From assembly GCF_900230255.1 (NCBI RefSeq), contig NZ_OCNJ01000011.1:1-64000 (forward strand): 64,000 nucleotides of DNA. Direction: 5' to 3'. The DNA comes from Caenispirillum bisanense. GTDB lineage: Bacteria > Pseudomonadota > Alphaproteobacteria > Rhodospirillales > Rhodospirillaceae. The notes under the pieces are model-generated. The model made no database searches. It was not told the DNA's origin and saw nothing but the letters and a program-made list of their open reading frames with translations. A program made the position numbers and the translations under genes. Positions 7,809-15,911 of this stretch are shown piece after piece (position 1 is the first letter of the stretch; every line of letters begins with the position of its first letter).

Positions 7809-8716
7809 TTGCGCACTCCCCCGCCGGCGGCGATCTTCTTCAGGGCGAACTTGCGGCGCATGCCCGGCAGGGTCATGGCCACCACCACCAGCACCGCGGT
7901 GATGAGCTTGAGATCCTGCGCCTGCAGGCCGAGAATGTCGGCGTTGAGCGCCACGGCCACCATCAGGCGGTAGACGATGGAGCCGAGGATGCAGGCCAGC
8001 GTCGCCAGCACGATGGTGCGCACCGACATGACCGCCTCGCCCAGGATGACGGCGGCGAGGCCGATGACGATGACGCCGACGCCCATGGTGATGTCGGCCC
8101 CGCCCTGCAGCTGGGCGAACAGCGCCCCGGCGAAGGCCACCATGCCGTTGGACAGCGCGATGCCGAGCAGCGTCATGCGCCCCGTATCGATGCCCTGGGC
8201 GCGCGCCATGCGCTGGTTGGCGCCGGTCGCCCGCATGGCGAGGCCGGTCTCCGACAGCAGGAAGCGGTCGAGCAGCAGCTTGGCCGCGACCACCACCACC
8301 AGCAGGACGATGGGGTTCACCCAGTAGAACGGCAGGCCCAGGTCCTCGAACGGCGTGAAGACCGTCGGCTCGCCGAGCAGTGCGATGTTCGGCTTGCCCA
8401 TGACGCGCAGGTTTATGGAGAACAGCGCGATCATGGTCAGGATGGACGCGAGCAGGTGAAGGATCTTCAGCCGCACGTTCAGCCAGGCGGTGATCAGTCC
8501 GGCGCAGCAGCCGGCGAAGAAGGCTGCCAGCGTCGCCAGATAGGGGTTCACCCCCGCCACGATGAGCATGGCGGCGACGCCGGCGCCGAGCGGCAAGGAG
8601 CCGTCGACGGTCAGGTCGGGGAAGTTGAGGATGCGGAAGGAGATATAGACGCCCAGCGCCACCAGGCCGAACAGCAGGCCGATCTCGATGGCGCCGAGGA
8701 ATGCGATGAGCGACAC
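7805..8716 (-). CDS. ABC importer permease, BPD_transp_2 type
   Basis: 303 residues with about eight to nine hydrophobic segments. The N-terminal pattern ISFRILNFPDLTVDGSLPLGA and the motif ATGANQRMARAQGID match branched-chain-type permeases that pair with PF04392 binding proteins. A single membrane subunit is encoded, so it probably acts as a homodimer in the inner membrane. It follows the binding-protein gene after a 67-bp gap holding a strong hairpin. Confidence 0.9.
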   Translation of the reverse strand: MSLIAFLGAIEIGLLFGLVALGVYISFRILNFPDLTVDGSLPLGAGVAAMLIVAGVNPYLATLAAFFAGCCAGLITAWLNVRLKILHLLASILTMIALFSINLRVMGKPNIALLGEPTVFTPFEDLGLPFYWVNPIVLLVVVVAAKLLLDRFLLSETGLAMRATGANQRMARAQGIDTGRMTLLGIALSNGMVAFAGALFAQLQGGADITMGVGVIVIGLAAVILGEAVMSVRTIVLATLACILGSIVYRLMVAVALNADILGLQAQDLKLITAVLVVVAMTLPGMRRKFALKKIAAGGGVRK

Positions 8717-8738
8717 GGGAGGATTCCCCGAAAAGGCT

Positions 8739-8765
8739 GCGGGGCCGCCCGGCGGACGGCCCCGC
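8739..8765 (-). other. GC-rich hairpin between binding-protein and permease genes
   Basis: GCGGGGCCG (8739-8747) and CGGCCCCGC (8757-8765) pair perfectly with a 9-base loop, and no T-run follows on the minus strand. The position, directly after the binding-protein stop, suggests partial termination or mRNA stabilisation that keeps binding protein above permease. Confidence 0.6.
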
Positions 8766-8783
8766 GCCGGAGGACGACTCGAA

Positions 8784-9761
8784 TTACTTCACGACGGTTT
8801 CGGCGCGGTCCACCAGCGGCTGCGGCAGGGTGACGCCCATGCGCGCCGCCGCGGCCGGGTTGACCGCGAGCTTCATGGTCTCGACGCCTTCCACCGGGAT
8901 GTCGGCCGGCTTGGTGCCCTGCAGGATCTTGGCGACCTGGGCGCCGGTCTGGCGGCCGACGTCGTAGTAGTCGAAGCCGGCTGCGGCGGCGGCACCGCGG
9001 TTGACGCTGTCGGTATCGCCGGCGAAGACCGGCAGCTTGGCTTCCTCGCCGACCTTCAGCACCGCTTCCAGGGCGGAGATGACGGTGTTGTCGGTCGGGA
9101 TGTAGACGGCGTCGGCCTTGCCGACCAGCGAGCGGGTCGCCTGCAGCACGTCGCCCGAGGTGGGCGCCGAGGCGACGATCACCTCGAGGCCGAGGTCGGG
9201 CGCCGCCTTCTTGGCGAGGTCGACCAGCACGACGGCGTTGGCCTCGCCCGGATTGTGGACGATGCCGATGGTCTTGGCGCCGGGCACGATCTCCTGCACC
9301 AGGGCGAGGTGCTTGGCGACGGGCGTCAGGTCGGACACGCCGGTGACAGTGGCGGTGGACTTGCCCTCTTCCTGGATGAGCTTGGCGCCGACCGGATCGG
9401 TGACGGCCGAGAATACCACCGGAATGCGCCCACGCGCCGCCGCCACCGCCGCCTGGGCCGACGGAGTCGCGATGGCGACGATGGCGTCGGGCGAATCGCC
9501 GACGAACTTCTTGGCGATCTGGCCGGCGATGCCGACGTCGCCCTGGGCCGACTGGAACTCGACCTCCAGGTTCTCCCCTTCCTTGAAGCCTTGCGCGGCC
9601 AGTTCCTCGATCACGCCCTTGCGCACGGCATCGAGCGCCGGATGCTCGACGATGGCGGTGATCTTGACGGACTTGGTGTCGGCGGCCTGCGCCTGCGGGG
9701 TGAGCAGCGACAGGCCGACCACGGCGGCGGCTGCCGCGACGCGCAACGGTTTCAGAAGCAC
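8784..9761 (-). CDS. Periplasmic substrate-binding protein, PF04392 (ABC_sub_bind) family
   Basis: 325 residues, starting at GTG 9761 after AAGGAGGG. The signal peptide has a VAAAAAVVGLSLL core and a probable AQA-A cleavage near residue 26. The mature part has two alpha/beta lobes, with the family patterns EHPALDAVRKGVIEEL, ATPSAQAA, VFSAVTDPVGA and IPTDNTVISALEA. Members of this family bind aromatic amino acids or related small ligands in some bacteria; the ligand here is unknown. It is the first gene of the operon reading left, and its promoter must lie in the shared intergenic region 9762-10167. Confidence 0.9.
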   Translation of the reverse strand: MLLKPLRVAAAAAVVGLSLLTPQAQAADTKSVKITAIVEHPALDAVRKGVIEELAAQGFKEGENLEVEFQSAQGDVGIAGQIAKKFVGDSPDAIVAIATPSAQAAVAAARGRIPVVFSAVTDPVGAKLIQEEGKSTATVTGVSDLTPVAKHLALVQEIVPGAKTIGIVHNPGEANAVVLVDLAKKAAPDLGLEVIVASAPTSGDVLQATRSLVGKADAVYIPTDNTVISALEAVLKVGEEAKLPVFAGDTDSVNRGAAAAAGFDYYDVGRQTGAQVAKILQGTKPADIPVEGVETMKLAVNPAAAARMGVTLPQPLVDRAETVVK

Positions 9762-9954
9762 CTTGCGGACCCTCCTTGGGGGGAAGTTGGGGCGGTCGGA
9801 AAAACGGCACGATGCGCGGAAAGCCGCCCCCCGTCAAGGCTGGGAAGGCCGCATCGCCCGTGGTCCGAAACCGCTGCGCCAAGCCGCATGGACGGCGCCG
9901 CACCAGCGCCACATCCGCGCGCGCGGCGTGTGACCCCGACGCCTCGTCGCCGTC

Positions 9955-9966
9955 TAATATTTTAAG
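9955..9966 (+). promoter_or_regulatory. AT-rich operator-like site (TAATATTTTAAG)
   Basis: It resembles the sites at 10063-10076, 15807-15824 and 15912-15928, which share a core of A/T runs ending in TTTAAAC or close to it. The shared motif links the ABC importer to the PuuR-like regulator gene. It is a candidate operator by similarity only. Confidence 0.4.
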
Positions 9967-10017
9967 CCCATTGCACAAGCGTTACGCCGCGATGCCCGCG
10001 TTTTGTGCATATGCGCA

Positions 10018-10033
10018 TGGCAAGGTGCCTGCG
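10018..10033 (+). promoter_or_regulatory. Possible sigma-54 promoter of the polyamine-type ABC operon
   Basis: TGGCAAGGTGCCTGCG fits the -24/-12 consensus TGGCACG-N4-TTGCW at the GG and GC pairs with correct spacing, but departs at one base of the -24 box and at the flanks of the -12 box. The expected start of transcription would be near 10044, about 124 bp before the first gene. Confidence 0.35.
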
Positions 10034-10062
10034 CACGAAATTTACGCACAAAAGGAGTTGTC

Positions 10063-10076
10063 GAAAAATTTAAACG
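10063..10076 (+). promoter_or_regulatory. AT-rich operator-like site (GAAAAATTTAAACG)
   Basis: It shares the TTTAAACG end with the site at 15912-15928 in front of the aldehyde dehydrogenase gene. It lies 92 bp before the importer ATPase start, downstream of the sigma-54-like element, a position suited to repression. Confidence 0.45.
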
Positions 10077-10167
10077 CTGCCATGCTGCAAATGCATGGGC
10101 CGGGTGGCACCCGCCGGGGCGGCGGGCACGGCTCCACGACTAACGAACGCAGAAACGGGACGGCACG

Positions 10168-11265
10168 ATGTCAGGCACGCAAGCCCCCCTGGTGGCCTTC
10201 GAAGGGGTGCAGAAGACCTACGACGGGGAAACCCTCGTGGTCAAAGACCTCAACCTCGAAATCAGCAAGGGCGAGTTCCTCACCATGCTCGGCCCGTCGG
10301 GCTCGGGCAAGACCACCTCGCTCATGATGCTGGCGGGCTTCGAGGTCCCGACCCACGGCGACATCAAGCTGGGCGGCCGCTCGCTGAAGAACACCCCGCC
10401 GCACAAGCGCGACATCGGCATGGTGTTCCAGAACTATGCCCTGTTCCCCCACATGACGGTGGAAGAGAACGTCGCCTTCCCCCTGTCGGTGCGCAAGGTG
10501 AACAAGTCCGAGCAGGTGGAACGCGCCCGCAAGGCCCTCGACATGGTCAAGCTGGCGGGGCTCGGCAGCCGCCGCCCGGCGCAGCTGTCGGGCGGCCAGC
10601 AGCAGCGCGTGGCGCTGGCCCGCGCGCTGGTGTTCGAACCGCAGCTGGTGCTCATGGACGAGCCGCTCGGCGCGCTCGACAAGCAGCTGCGCGAGCACAT
10701 GCAGATCGAGATCAAGCACATCCACGAGAGCCTGGGCGTGACGGTGGTCTACGTCACCCACGACCAGTCGGAAGCGCTGACCATGTCGGACCGCATCGCG
10801 GTGTTCAACGACGGCATCATCCAGCAGCTGGCCTCGCCCTCGGACCTGTACGAAAATCCGCAGAACAGCTTCGTCGCCCACTTCATCGGCGAGAACAACA
10901 TCCTGAACGGAGCCGTCGAGAGCATCGACGGGGCGTTCTGCTCGGTGCGACTGGACTCGGGCGAGCAGATCACCGCCCGCTCGGTGAACGTCGGCGGCGT
11001 CGGCGCCCGCACCAGCCTGTCGTTCCGCCCGGAGAAGGTGGACATCGAGGGCGTCGGCCCCGACCACCCGAACCGCCTGCCCGCCCGCGTGCGGGAGACC
11101 ATCTACCTCGGCGACCACATGCGCGTGCGCATGCAGGTGGCCGGCAACGACGAGTTCACGGTGAAGATGCGCTTCCGCGCCGGCCGCGCGGTTCCGCGCC
11201 CGGGCGAGGAAATGTTCGTCAGCTTCGCCGCCGAGAACTGCCTGGCGCTCGACCCGGTCGCCTGA
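10168..11265 (+). CDS. Polyamine-type ABC importer ATP-binding protein (PotA-like)
   Basis: 365 residues. Walker A GPSGSGKT (~residue 43), signature [15 protein letters not shown], Walker B LVLMDEPLGALD and switch THDQSEA are all intact. The C-terminal third is a TOBE-type regulatory domain (SFRPEKVDIE, RETIYLGDHMRVRM). The DEPLGALDKQLREHMQIE pattern is typical of spermidine/putrescine ATPases. It is first in a four-gene operon with a binding protein and two permeases. The PuuR-like regulator and amine-catabolic genes nearby support a polyamine or omega-amino-acid substrate. Confidence 0.93.
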   Translation: MSGTQAPLVAFEGVQKTYDGETLVVKDLNLEISKGEFLTMLGPSGSGKTTSLMMLAGFEVPTHGDIKLGGRSLKNTPPHKRDIGMVFQNYALFPHMTVEENVAFPLSVRKVNKSEQVERARKALDMVKLAGLGSRRPAQLSGGQQQRVALARALVFEPQLVLMDEPLGALDKQLREHMQIEIKHIHESLGVTVVYVTHDQSEALTMSDRIAVFNDGIIQQLASPSDLYENPQNSFVAHFIGENNILNGAVESIDGAFCSVRLDSGEQITARSVNVGGVGARTSLSFRPEKVDIEGVGPDHPNRLPARVRETIYLGDHMRVRMQVAGNDEFTVKMRFRAGRAVPRPGEEMFVSFAAENCLALDPVA

Positions 11266-11348
11266 CGCAGCGACCGGTACCCGGCCCGCCCCCGCGCGGC
11301 CGGTGTGCAGGGAGGACCGCGTCACCAATCAGCAGGGAGAGTTCGATA

Positions 11349-12401
11349 ATGAGCATCGTGAGGAAGGCGATCATTTCCGCCGCCGCGGCCGCGGTCGTCG
11401 CCACCGCCGCCGGCGCCGCACAGGCCCGCGACCTGACCGTAGTGTCGTGGGGCGGCGCCTACCAGGAAGCCCAGAAGGGCATCTACTTCGGGCCGTTCAC
11501 CAAGGAAACCGGCGTTCCCATGATCGACGAGTCGTGGGACGGCGGCATCGGCGTGCTGCGCGCCAAGGTCCAGGGCGGCGCCGCCACCTGGGACGTGGTG
11601 CAGGTGGAGAGCGAAGAGCTGGAGCTCGGCTGCGAGGAAGGCCTCTACGAGGTGCTCGACTGGTCGAAGATCGGCGGCCGTGACGCCTACCTCAAGGCCG
11701 CGACCCACGACTGCGGCGTCGGCGCCATCGTGTACGACTTCGTGCTCGGCTACGACAAGGACAAGCTGTCCGACGCCCCCGACGGCTGGGCCGACTTCTT
11801 CAACACCGAGAAGTACCCCGGCAAGCGCGCCCTGCGCCAGGGCCCGAAGACCACCCTCGAGATCGCCCTGATCGCCGACGGCGTGAAGCCGGCCGAGGTC
11901 TACGACGTGCTGCGCACCGACGAGGGCGTCGAGCGCGCCTTCAAGAAGCTCGACACCATTCGCGACGACCTGATCTTCTGGAAGGCCGGCGCCCAGCCGC
12001 CGCAGCTGCTCGCCTCCGGCGAAGTGGTGATGACGTCCGTCTACAACGGCCGCATCGACGCCGCCAACAAGCAGGACAACCGCAACTTCGGCATCCAGTG
12101 GGACGGCGCTCTCTACACCGTCGACAGCTGGGTGATCCTGGCCGGTTCGCCGAACACCGAGCAGGCCTACAAGTTCCTCAACTTCGTCGGCCAGCCGGCG
12201 ACCCAGAAGCAGCTGCCCATGGCCATCGCCTACGGCGTCACCAACAAGGAAGCGATCAAGGCCGTGCCGGAAGAGCGCGCCAAGGATCTGCCGACCTACG
12301 ACGCCAACATGGCCAACGCGGTGCAGATCTCCGACGCCTTCTGGCTGGAGAACGTCGACCGCCTGACCGAGCGCTTCAACAAGTGGGCCGCCACCCAGTA
12401 A
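11349..12401 (+). CDS. Polyamine-type ABC importer substrate-binding protein (PotD/PotF-like)
   Basis: 350 residues. The signal peptide has an Ala/Val-rich core and probable cleavage after AGAAQA. The mature start DLTVVSWGGAYQEAQKGIYF and the segments WDVVQVE, VGAIVYDFVLGYD, GWADFFNTEKYPGKR and DSWVILAGSPN are those of the spermidine/putrescine binding family (SBP_bac_8 type). The ligand pocket cannot be assigned by eye. The start at 11349 follows a GGGAGAG. It lies 83 bp after the ATPase gene, and a strong hairpin (12431-12459) follows its stop. Confidence 0.92.
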   Translation: MSIVRKAIISAAAAAVVATAAGAAQARDLTVVSWGGAYQEAQKGIYFGPFTKETGVPMIDESWDGGIGVLRAKVQGGAATWDVVQVESEELELGCEEGLYEVLDWSKIGGRDAYLKAATHDCGVGAIVYDFVLGYDKDKLSDAPDGWADFFNTEKYPGKRALRQGPKTTLEIALIADGVKPAEVYDVLRTDEGVERAFKKLDTIRDDLIFWKAGAQPPQLLASGEVVMTSVYNGRIDAANKQDNRNFGIQWDGALYTVDSWVILAGSPNTEQAYKFLNFVGQPATQKQLPMAIAYGVTNKEAIKAVPEERAKDLPTYDANMANAVQISDAFWLENVDRLTERFNKWAATQ

Positions 12402-12430
12402 GGCGCCTGCGCGAAGCCTGATTGCCCGGG

Positions 12431-12459
12431 CGGGGCGGCGGTGCCGGGCCGCCGCCCCG
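12431..12459 (+). other. GC-rich hairpin after the binding-protein gene
   Basis: CGGGGCGGCGG (12431-12441) pairs perfectly with CCGCCGCCCCG (12449-12459), leaving a 7-base loop. No T-run follows. It lies between the binding-protein and permease genes, like the hairpins at 8739 and 57898, and probably lowers downstream expression or protects the upstream mRNA. Confidence 0.6.
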
Positions 12460-12491
12460 ACGGTTCACGACTTACCGGAAGAAGAGCGCCC

Positions 12492-13763
12492 ATGCCTTCC
12501 GACATCGCCCTTTCGCAGGCCGCGGGGACCCCGCCGGCCGACCGCGCCGAGCGCTCCGCCCTCAAGGCGAAGCTGCGCCGCGCCGAACGCATGAAGCAGC
12601 TCAAGGCCTTCGGTCTGATCGCACCGCTGCTCGCCTTCCTCCTCATCACCTTCGTGGTGCCGATCGGCGACATGATGCTGCGCAGCGTCCACGACACGGA
12701 ACTGTCCGAGGTCTGGCCGCGCACCACCGCCGCCATCGACCAGTGGCAGGACCGCACGGCCCTGCCGCCGGAAGCGGTCTACGCCGCGCTGGCCGAAGAC
12801 ATGCGCCAGAGCCGCGAGGAGCGCACCATCGCCACCGCCGCCCGGCGCCTGAACTACGACGCCAACGGTGCGCGCACCTTCGTCATGGGCACGGCGCGCC
12901 GCCTGCCCGAAACGGCCGAAAGCTGGAAGCAGACGCTCATCGACATCGACCCCGCCTGGGGCGAGATCGAGACCTTCGGCGCCATCGACCGCGCCAGCGG
13001 CCCCTTCACGTCGTTCTTCCTGCTCAGCGCCGTCGACATGGAAAAGACCGCGAGCGGCGAGATCGTCAGCGCGCCGGAGCAGGAATCGGTCTACCTGACC
13101 ATCTTCACCCGGACCTTCGTCATCTCGACGATGGTGACGCTGATCTGCCTGATCATGGGCTTTCCGGTGGCCTATCTGCTCGCCAACCTGCCGCCCAAGC
13201 AGGCCAACCTGCTGATGATCATGGTGCTGCTGCCGTTCTGGACCTCGCTGCTGGTGCGCACCGCCGCCTGGGTGGTGCTGCTGCAGGAACAGGGCCTCAT
13301 CAACGACACGCTGCGCTTCGTGGGCGTGATCGACGAGCCGATCCGCATGATCTACAACCGCATCGGCGTCTACATCGCCATGGTGCACATCCTGCTGCCG
13401 TTCATGATCCTGCCGCTCTATTCGGTGATGAAGGGCATCAAGCCGGTGTACCTGAAGGCCGCCACCTCGCTCGGCGCGCCGCCGGTGACCGCCTTCGTGC
13501 GCGTCTACCTGCCGCAGACGCTGCCCGGCATTTCGGCCGGCGCCCTGCTCGTCTTCATCATCTCCATCGGCTACTACATCACGCCGGCCCTGGTGGGCGG
13601 TGCGGCCGACCAGATGATCAGCTACTTCATCGCCTTCTACACGTCGGACACGGTGAACTGGGGCATGGCCTCGGCGCTCGGCGCGGTGCTGCTGGTCGCC
13701 ACCCTGATCCTCTACACCGTCTACAACCGCCTCGTCGGCGCCGACAACATCCGCATGGGCTGA
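12492..13763 (+). CDS. Polyamine-type ABC importer permease 1 (PotB-like) with large periplasmic insert
   Basis: 423 residues, longer than the ~280-310 usual for PotB. A first membrane helix (~residues 35-58) is followed by about 150 mostly hydrophilic residues, including TARRLNYDANGARTFVMGTARRLPET, before the standard permease core begins near residue 200 (TIFTRTFVISTMVTLICLIMGFPVAYLLANLP). The EAA loop KAATSLGAPPVTAFVRVYLPQTLPG is intact. The ATG at 12492 is preferred over the upstream GTG 12441 because GAAGAAG lies just ahead and the GTG falls inside the hairpin. Confidence 0.9.
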   Translation: MPSDIALSQAAGTPPADRAERSALKAKLRRAERMKQLKAFGLIAPLLAFLLITFVVPIGDMMLRSVHDTELSEVWPRTTAAIDQWQDRTALPPEAVYAALAEDMRQSREERTIATAARRLNYDANGARTFVMGTARRLPETAESWKQTLIDIDPAWGEIETFGAIDRASGPFTSFFLLSAVDMEKTASGEIVSAPEQESVYLTIFTRTFVISTMVTLICLIMGFPVAYLLANLPPKQANLLMIMVLLPFWTSLLVRTAAWVVLLQEQGLINDTLRFVGVIDEPIRMIYNRIGVYIAMVHILLPFMILPLYSVMKGIKPVYLKAATSLGAPPVTAFVRVYLPQTLPGISAGALLVFIISIGYYITPALVGGAADQMISYFIAFYTSDTVNWGMASALGAVLLVATLILYTVYNRLVGADNIRMG

Positions 13764-13782
13764 GGACGGGAAGGAAAACGCC

Positions 13783-14607
13783 ATGTCGACGCACACCCGG
13801 ACCGCCAGCGAAAAGTTCTGGACCTGGACCCTGTGGATCAGTTCCGGCCTCGTGTTCTTCTTCCTGATGGCGCCGATCCTCGCCATCATGCCGCTCAGCT
13901 TCAATGGCGGCCAGTTCCTGACCTATCCGCTGCAAGGCTTCTCCACGCAGTGGTATGAGGAGTTCTTCACCTCCGAGGTCTGGATGCGGTCGCTGAAGAA
14001 CAGCTTCATCGTCGGCATCGCCTCGACGCTGCTGGCGACGACGCTGGGCACGCTGGCCTCCCTCGGGCTGGTGCGGGCGAGCTTCCGCGGCAAGGGGCTC
14101 ATCATGGGCCTGCTGCTGTCGCCGATGATCGTGCCGCTGGTCATCACGGCGGTGGGCTTCTACTTCTTCTTCGCCCCGCTCGGCCTGACCGCCAGCTATC
14201 TCGGCCTGATCCTGGCGCATACGGCGCTGGCGACGCCCTTCGTCGTCATCACCGTGACGGCGACGCTGCAGGGCTTCGACATGAACCTCGCCCGCGCCGC
14301 CGCCAGCCTGGGGGCCAACGGCACGACGGTGTTCTTCCGCGTCATCCTGCCGCTGATCCTGCCGGGCCTGGCCTCGGGCGCCCTGTTCGCCTTCGCCACC
14401 AGCTTCGACGAGGTGGTGGTGGTGCTGTTCGTCGCCGGGCCGGAGCAGCGCACCCTGCCGCGCGAGATGTTCTCGGGCATCCGCGAGAACATCAGCCCGA
14501 CCATCACGGCGGTCGCCACCATCCTGACGCTCCTGTCGGTGGCCCTGCTGGCGAGCCTGGAAGCCCTGCGCCGCCGCGGCGAGCGCCTGCGCGGCATCAA
14601 GGGCTGA
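13783..14607 (+). CDS. Polyamine-type ABC importer permease 2 (PotC-like)
   Basis: 274 residues with six predicted membrane helices. The EAA loop ARAAASLGANGTTVFFRVILPLILPG (split here as ARAAASLGANG and FRVILPLILPG) is the contact site for the ATPase. It starts 19 bp after the first permease gene and is the last gene of the four-gene operon. It forms the inner-membrane channel with the PotB-like subunit. No classical terminator follows; the MazEF-like promoter begins within 15 bp. Confidence 0.92.
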   Translation: MSTHTRTASEKFWTWTLWISSGLVFFFLMAPILAIMPLSFNGGQFLTYPLQGFSTQWYEEFFTSEVWMRSLKNSFIVGIASTLLATTLGTLASLGLVRASFRGKGLIMGLLLSPMIVPLVITAVGFYFFFAPLGLTASYLGLILAHTALATPFVVITVTATLQGFDMNLARAAASLGANGTTVFFRVILPLILPGLASGALFAFATSFDEVVVVLFVAGPEQRTLPREMFSGIRENISPTITAVATILTLLSVALLASLEALRRRGERLRGIKG

Positions 14608-14617
14608 GGCCATCACG

Positions 14618-14663
14618 TTGTTCCCGCGGGCGGGGTGCTCTAGATTAGGGGAAACCCGCCCGC
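14618..14663 (+). promoter_or_regulatory. Promoter and inverted-repeat operator of the MazEF-like pair
   Basis: A -35-like TTGTTC (14618-14623), 17-bp spacer and -10 TAGATT (14641-14646). A perfect 9-bp inverted repeat, GCGGGCGGG (14626-14634) and CCCGCCCGC (14655-14663), straddles the -10. This is the expected place for autorepression by the antitoxin or toxin-antitoxin complex; that role is inferred. Confidence 0.5.
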
Positions 14664-14676
14664 AGGAGCCGATGCG

Positions 14677-14886
14677 ATGGGACACGACTGGAAGCCGACA
14701 CCGCAGGAAGAAGAGGAAAAGCGCAGCAAGGGCCTGCGTCCCGTCGTCCTGTGGGTGCCGGATCGCCAGTCACCCGACTACGCCGCTGAAGCCGAGCGGC
14801 AGTCGCGCAACGCGGCCCGGTCACCCGACGAAGACGACATCACCCGCTTCATGGAGGAAACGGGCGATTTCGGAGCCGACGAGTGA
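14677..14886 (+). CDS. MazE-like antitoxin (antitoxin MazE family / DUF3018)
   Basis: 69 residues, acidic, with RPVVLWVPDRQSPDYAAEAERQSR in its middle, the typical pattern of the MazE-family antitoxins that accompany PemK/MazF toxins in alphaproteobacteria. The acidic C-terminus (DEDDITRFMEETGDFGADE, given in parts: DEDDITRF, METGDF-like) is the likely toxin-binding tail. AGGAG precedes the ATG by eight bases. Its stop overlaps the toxin start by 4 bp. Confidence 0.85.
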   Translation: MGHDWKPTPQEEEEKRSKGLRPVVLWVPDRQSPDYAAEAERQSRNAARSPDEDDITRFMEETGDFGADE

Positions 14887-15218
14887 AGCGCGGCGCCATC
14901 GTCCTCGTCGCCGGGTCCGGCCCCTACAGCCGTAAGCCGCGACCTGCCGTGGTGGTTCAGGCGGAGGAGTTCGGCGGGACGGAGTCTATCGTCGTCTGCC
15001 CACTGACGACCCACGACGTGGACGCGCCGCTGTTCCGCCCGTCGTTCGCCCCCGGCGAGGCGAGCGGCCTGCAGCAGGTCTCCTACGCCATGGTCGACAA
15101 GATCTACGCCATCCCCAGGCGGAACATCGGCGGCGTCATCGGGCAGTTGCGCGGCGACCAGATCGCCGCCCTCGACGGGGCGCTGGCGACCTTCCTCGGC
15201 CTCGCCGCCGCCTCATAG
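14883..15218 (+). CDS. MazF/PemK-like toxin, endoribonuclease
   Basis: 111 residues of the PemK-like fold: start RGAIVLVA, KPRPAVVVQ, VCPLTTHDVDAPLFRP, QVSYAMVDKIYAIPR and a C-terminal helix. The Arg in KPRPAVVV and the Thr in PLTTH occupy the usual active-site positions of MazF RNases, which cut mRNA at short sequence motifs. It is coupled to the antitoxin by an ATGA overlap. Its 3' end overlaps the convergent regulator gene by 6 bp, so toxin and regulator transcripts may interfere. Confidence 0.85.
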   Translation: MKRGAIVLVAGSGPYSRKPRPAVVVQAEEFGGTESIVVCPLTTHDVDAPLFRPSFAPGEASGLQQVSYAMVDKIYAIPRRNIGGVIGQLRGDQIAALDGALATFLGLAAAS

Positions 15219-15779
15219 GTACGGCGGCGTGCAGGCGGAGATGATGACGCAGGGCTCGTCGAAGGGATTGCGGAAGCGATGGGGCTGGCGGCTGTCGAAC
15301 AGGTAGCTGTCGCCGGGTTCCAGGATGTCCTTCTGGTCGCCCACCGTCAGTTCGAAGCGGCCGGAGATGACGATGCCGCCTTCCTCGCTGGCGTGTTGCA
15401 GCATGGTGCGGCCGGTGTCGGCGCCCGGTTCGTAGGTTTCGTGGAGGATCTGGAGCGTGCGGTTGCGCAGGTCGCCGACCTGGCGGTAGAGCACCCGGCC
15501 CTTGCCGGCCTTGCCGATTTCCGTGGTCAGCTGCACCAGATCCGACGGCTTGAAGACGATCTTTTCGCGCGGCGGCATCTCGGTCGAGAAGAACTCCGCC
15601 AGCGACATCGGAATGCCCTGCAGCACCTTGCGCAGGGAGGCCACGGAGGGACTGTTGCGGTTCTGCTCGATGAGCGAAATGGTGCCGTTGGTCACGCCCG
15701 CCCGCTGGGCGAGCTGGCGCTGCGACAGGCCGTTCTGTTCCCGGATGGCACGCAGGCGGGCGCCCACGTCGAAATCCAT
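15213..15779 (-). CDS. XRE-cupin transcriptional regulator, PuuR-like
   Basis: 188 residues: an N-terminal helix-turn-helix (LRAIREQNGLSQRQLAQRAG followed by NGTISLIEQ, residues ~9-45) and a C-terminal cupin (ILEPGDSYLFDSRQPHRF). PuuR of E. coli has the same build and represses putrescine catabolic and uptake genes until putrescine is present. The gene lies between a polyamine-type importer and amine-catabolic genes and is divergent from the dehydrogenase gene. An AT-rich site close to its own start (15807-15824) suggests autoregulation. Ligand and targets are inferred. Confidence 0.88.
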   Translation of the reverse strand: MDFDVGARLRAIREQNGLSQRQLAQRAGVTNGTISLIEQNRNSPSVASLRKVLQGIPMSLAEFFSTEMPPREKIVFKPSDLVQLTTEIGKAGKGRVLYRQVGDLRNRTLQILHETYEPGADTGRTMLQHASEEGGIVISGRFELTVGDQKDILEPGDSYLFDSRQPHRFRNPFDEPCVIISACTPPYL

Positions 15780-15806
15780 GTCCCCAGTCCTCCCGTTTCT
15801 TGTTCG

Positions 15807-15824
15807 TCAAATATTTTAAACTGA
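15807..15824. promoter_or_regulatory. AT-rich operator-like site before the regulator gene
   Basis: TCAAATATTTTAAACTGA, an imperfect palindrome 28 bp before the PuuR-like start, sharing AATATTTTAA with the site at 9955. The distance suits autorepression. Confidence 0.5.
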
Positions 15825-15911
15825 CAGACGCCGGGCTGCCAGACCGAAAGTGACAGTGGAGCCCCGGGATTCGGCGTGAATGGACCGTGACGGAACGGCC
15901 CCGGATGCGTT

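Larger units (their letters stand above)
9762..10167. other. Divergent 406-bp control region of two ABC importers
   Basis: No gene. It holds promoter signals for the leftward PF04392 operon and the rightward polyamine-type operon. Visible elements are two AT-rich operator-like sites (9955-9966 and 10063-10076), a sigma-54-like site (10018-10033) and the inverted repeat TTTTGTGC (10001-10008) / GCACAAAA (10046-10053), which encloses the latter. The AT-rich parts stand out sharply against the surrounding GC-rich DNA. Confidence 0.6.
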
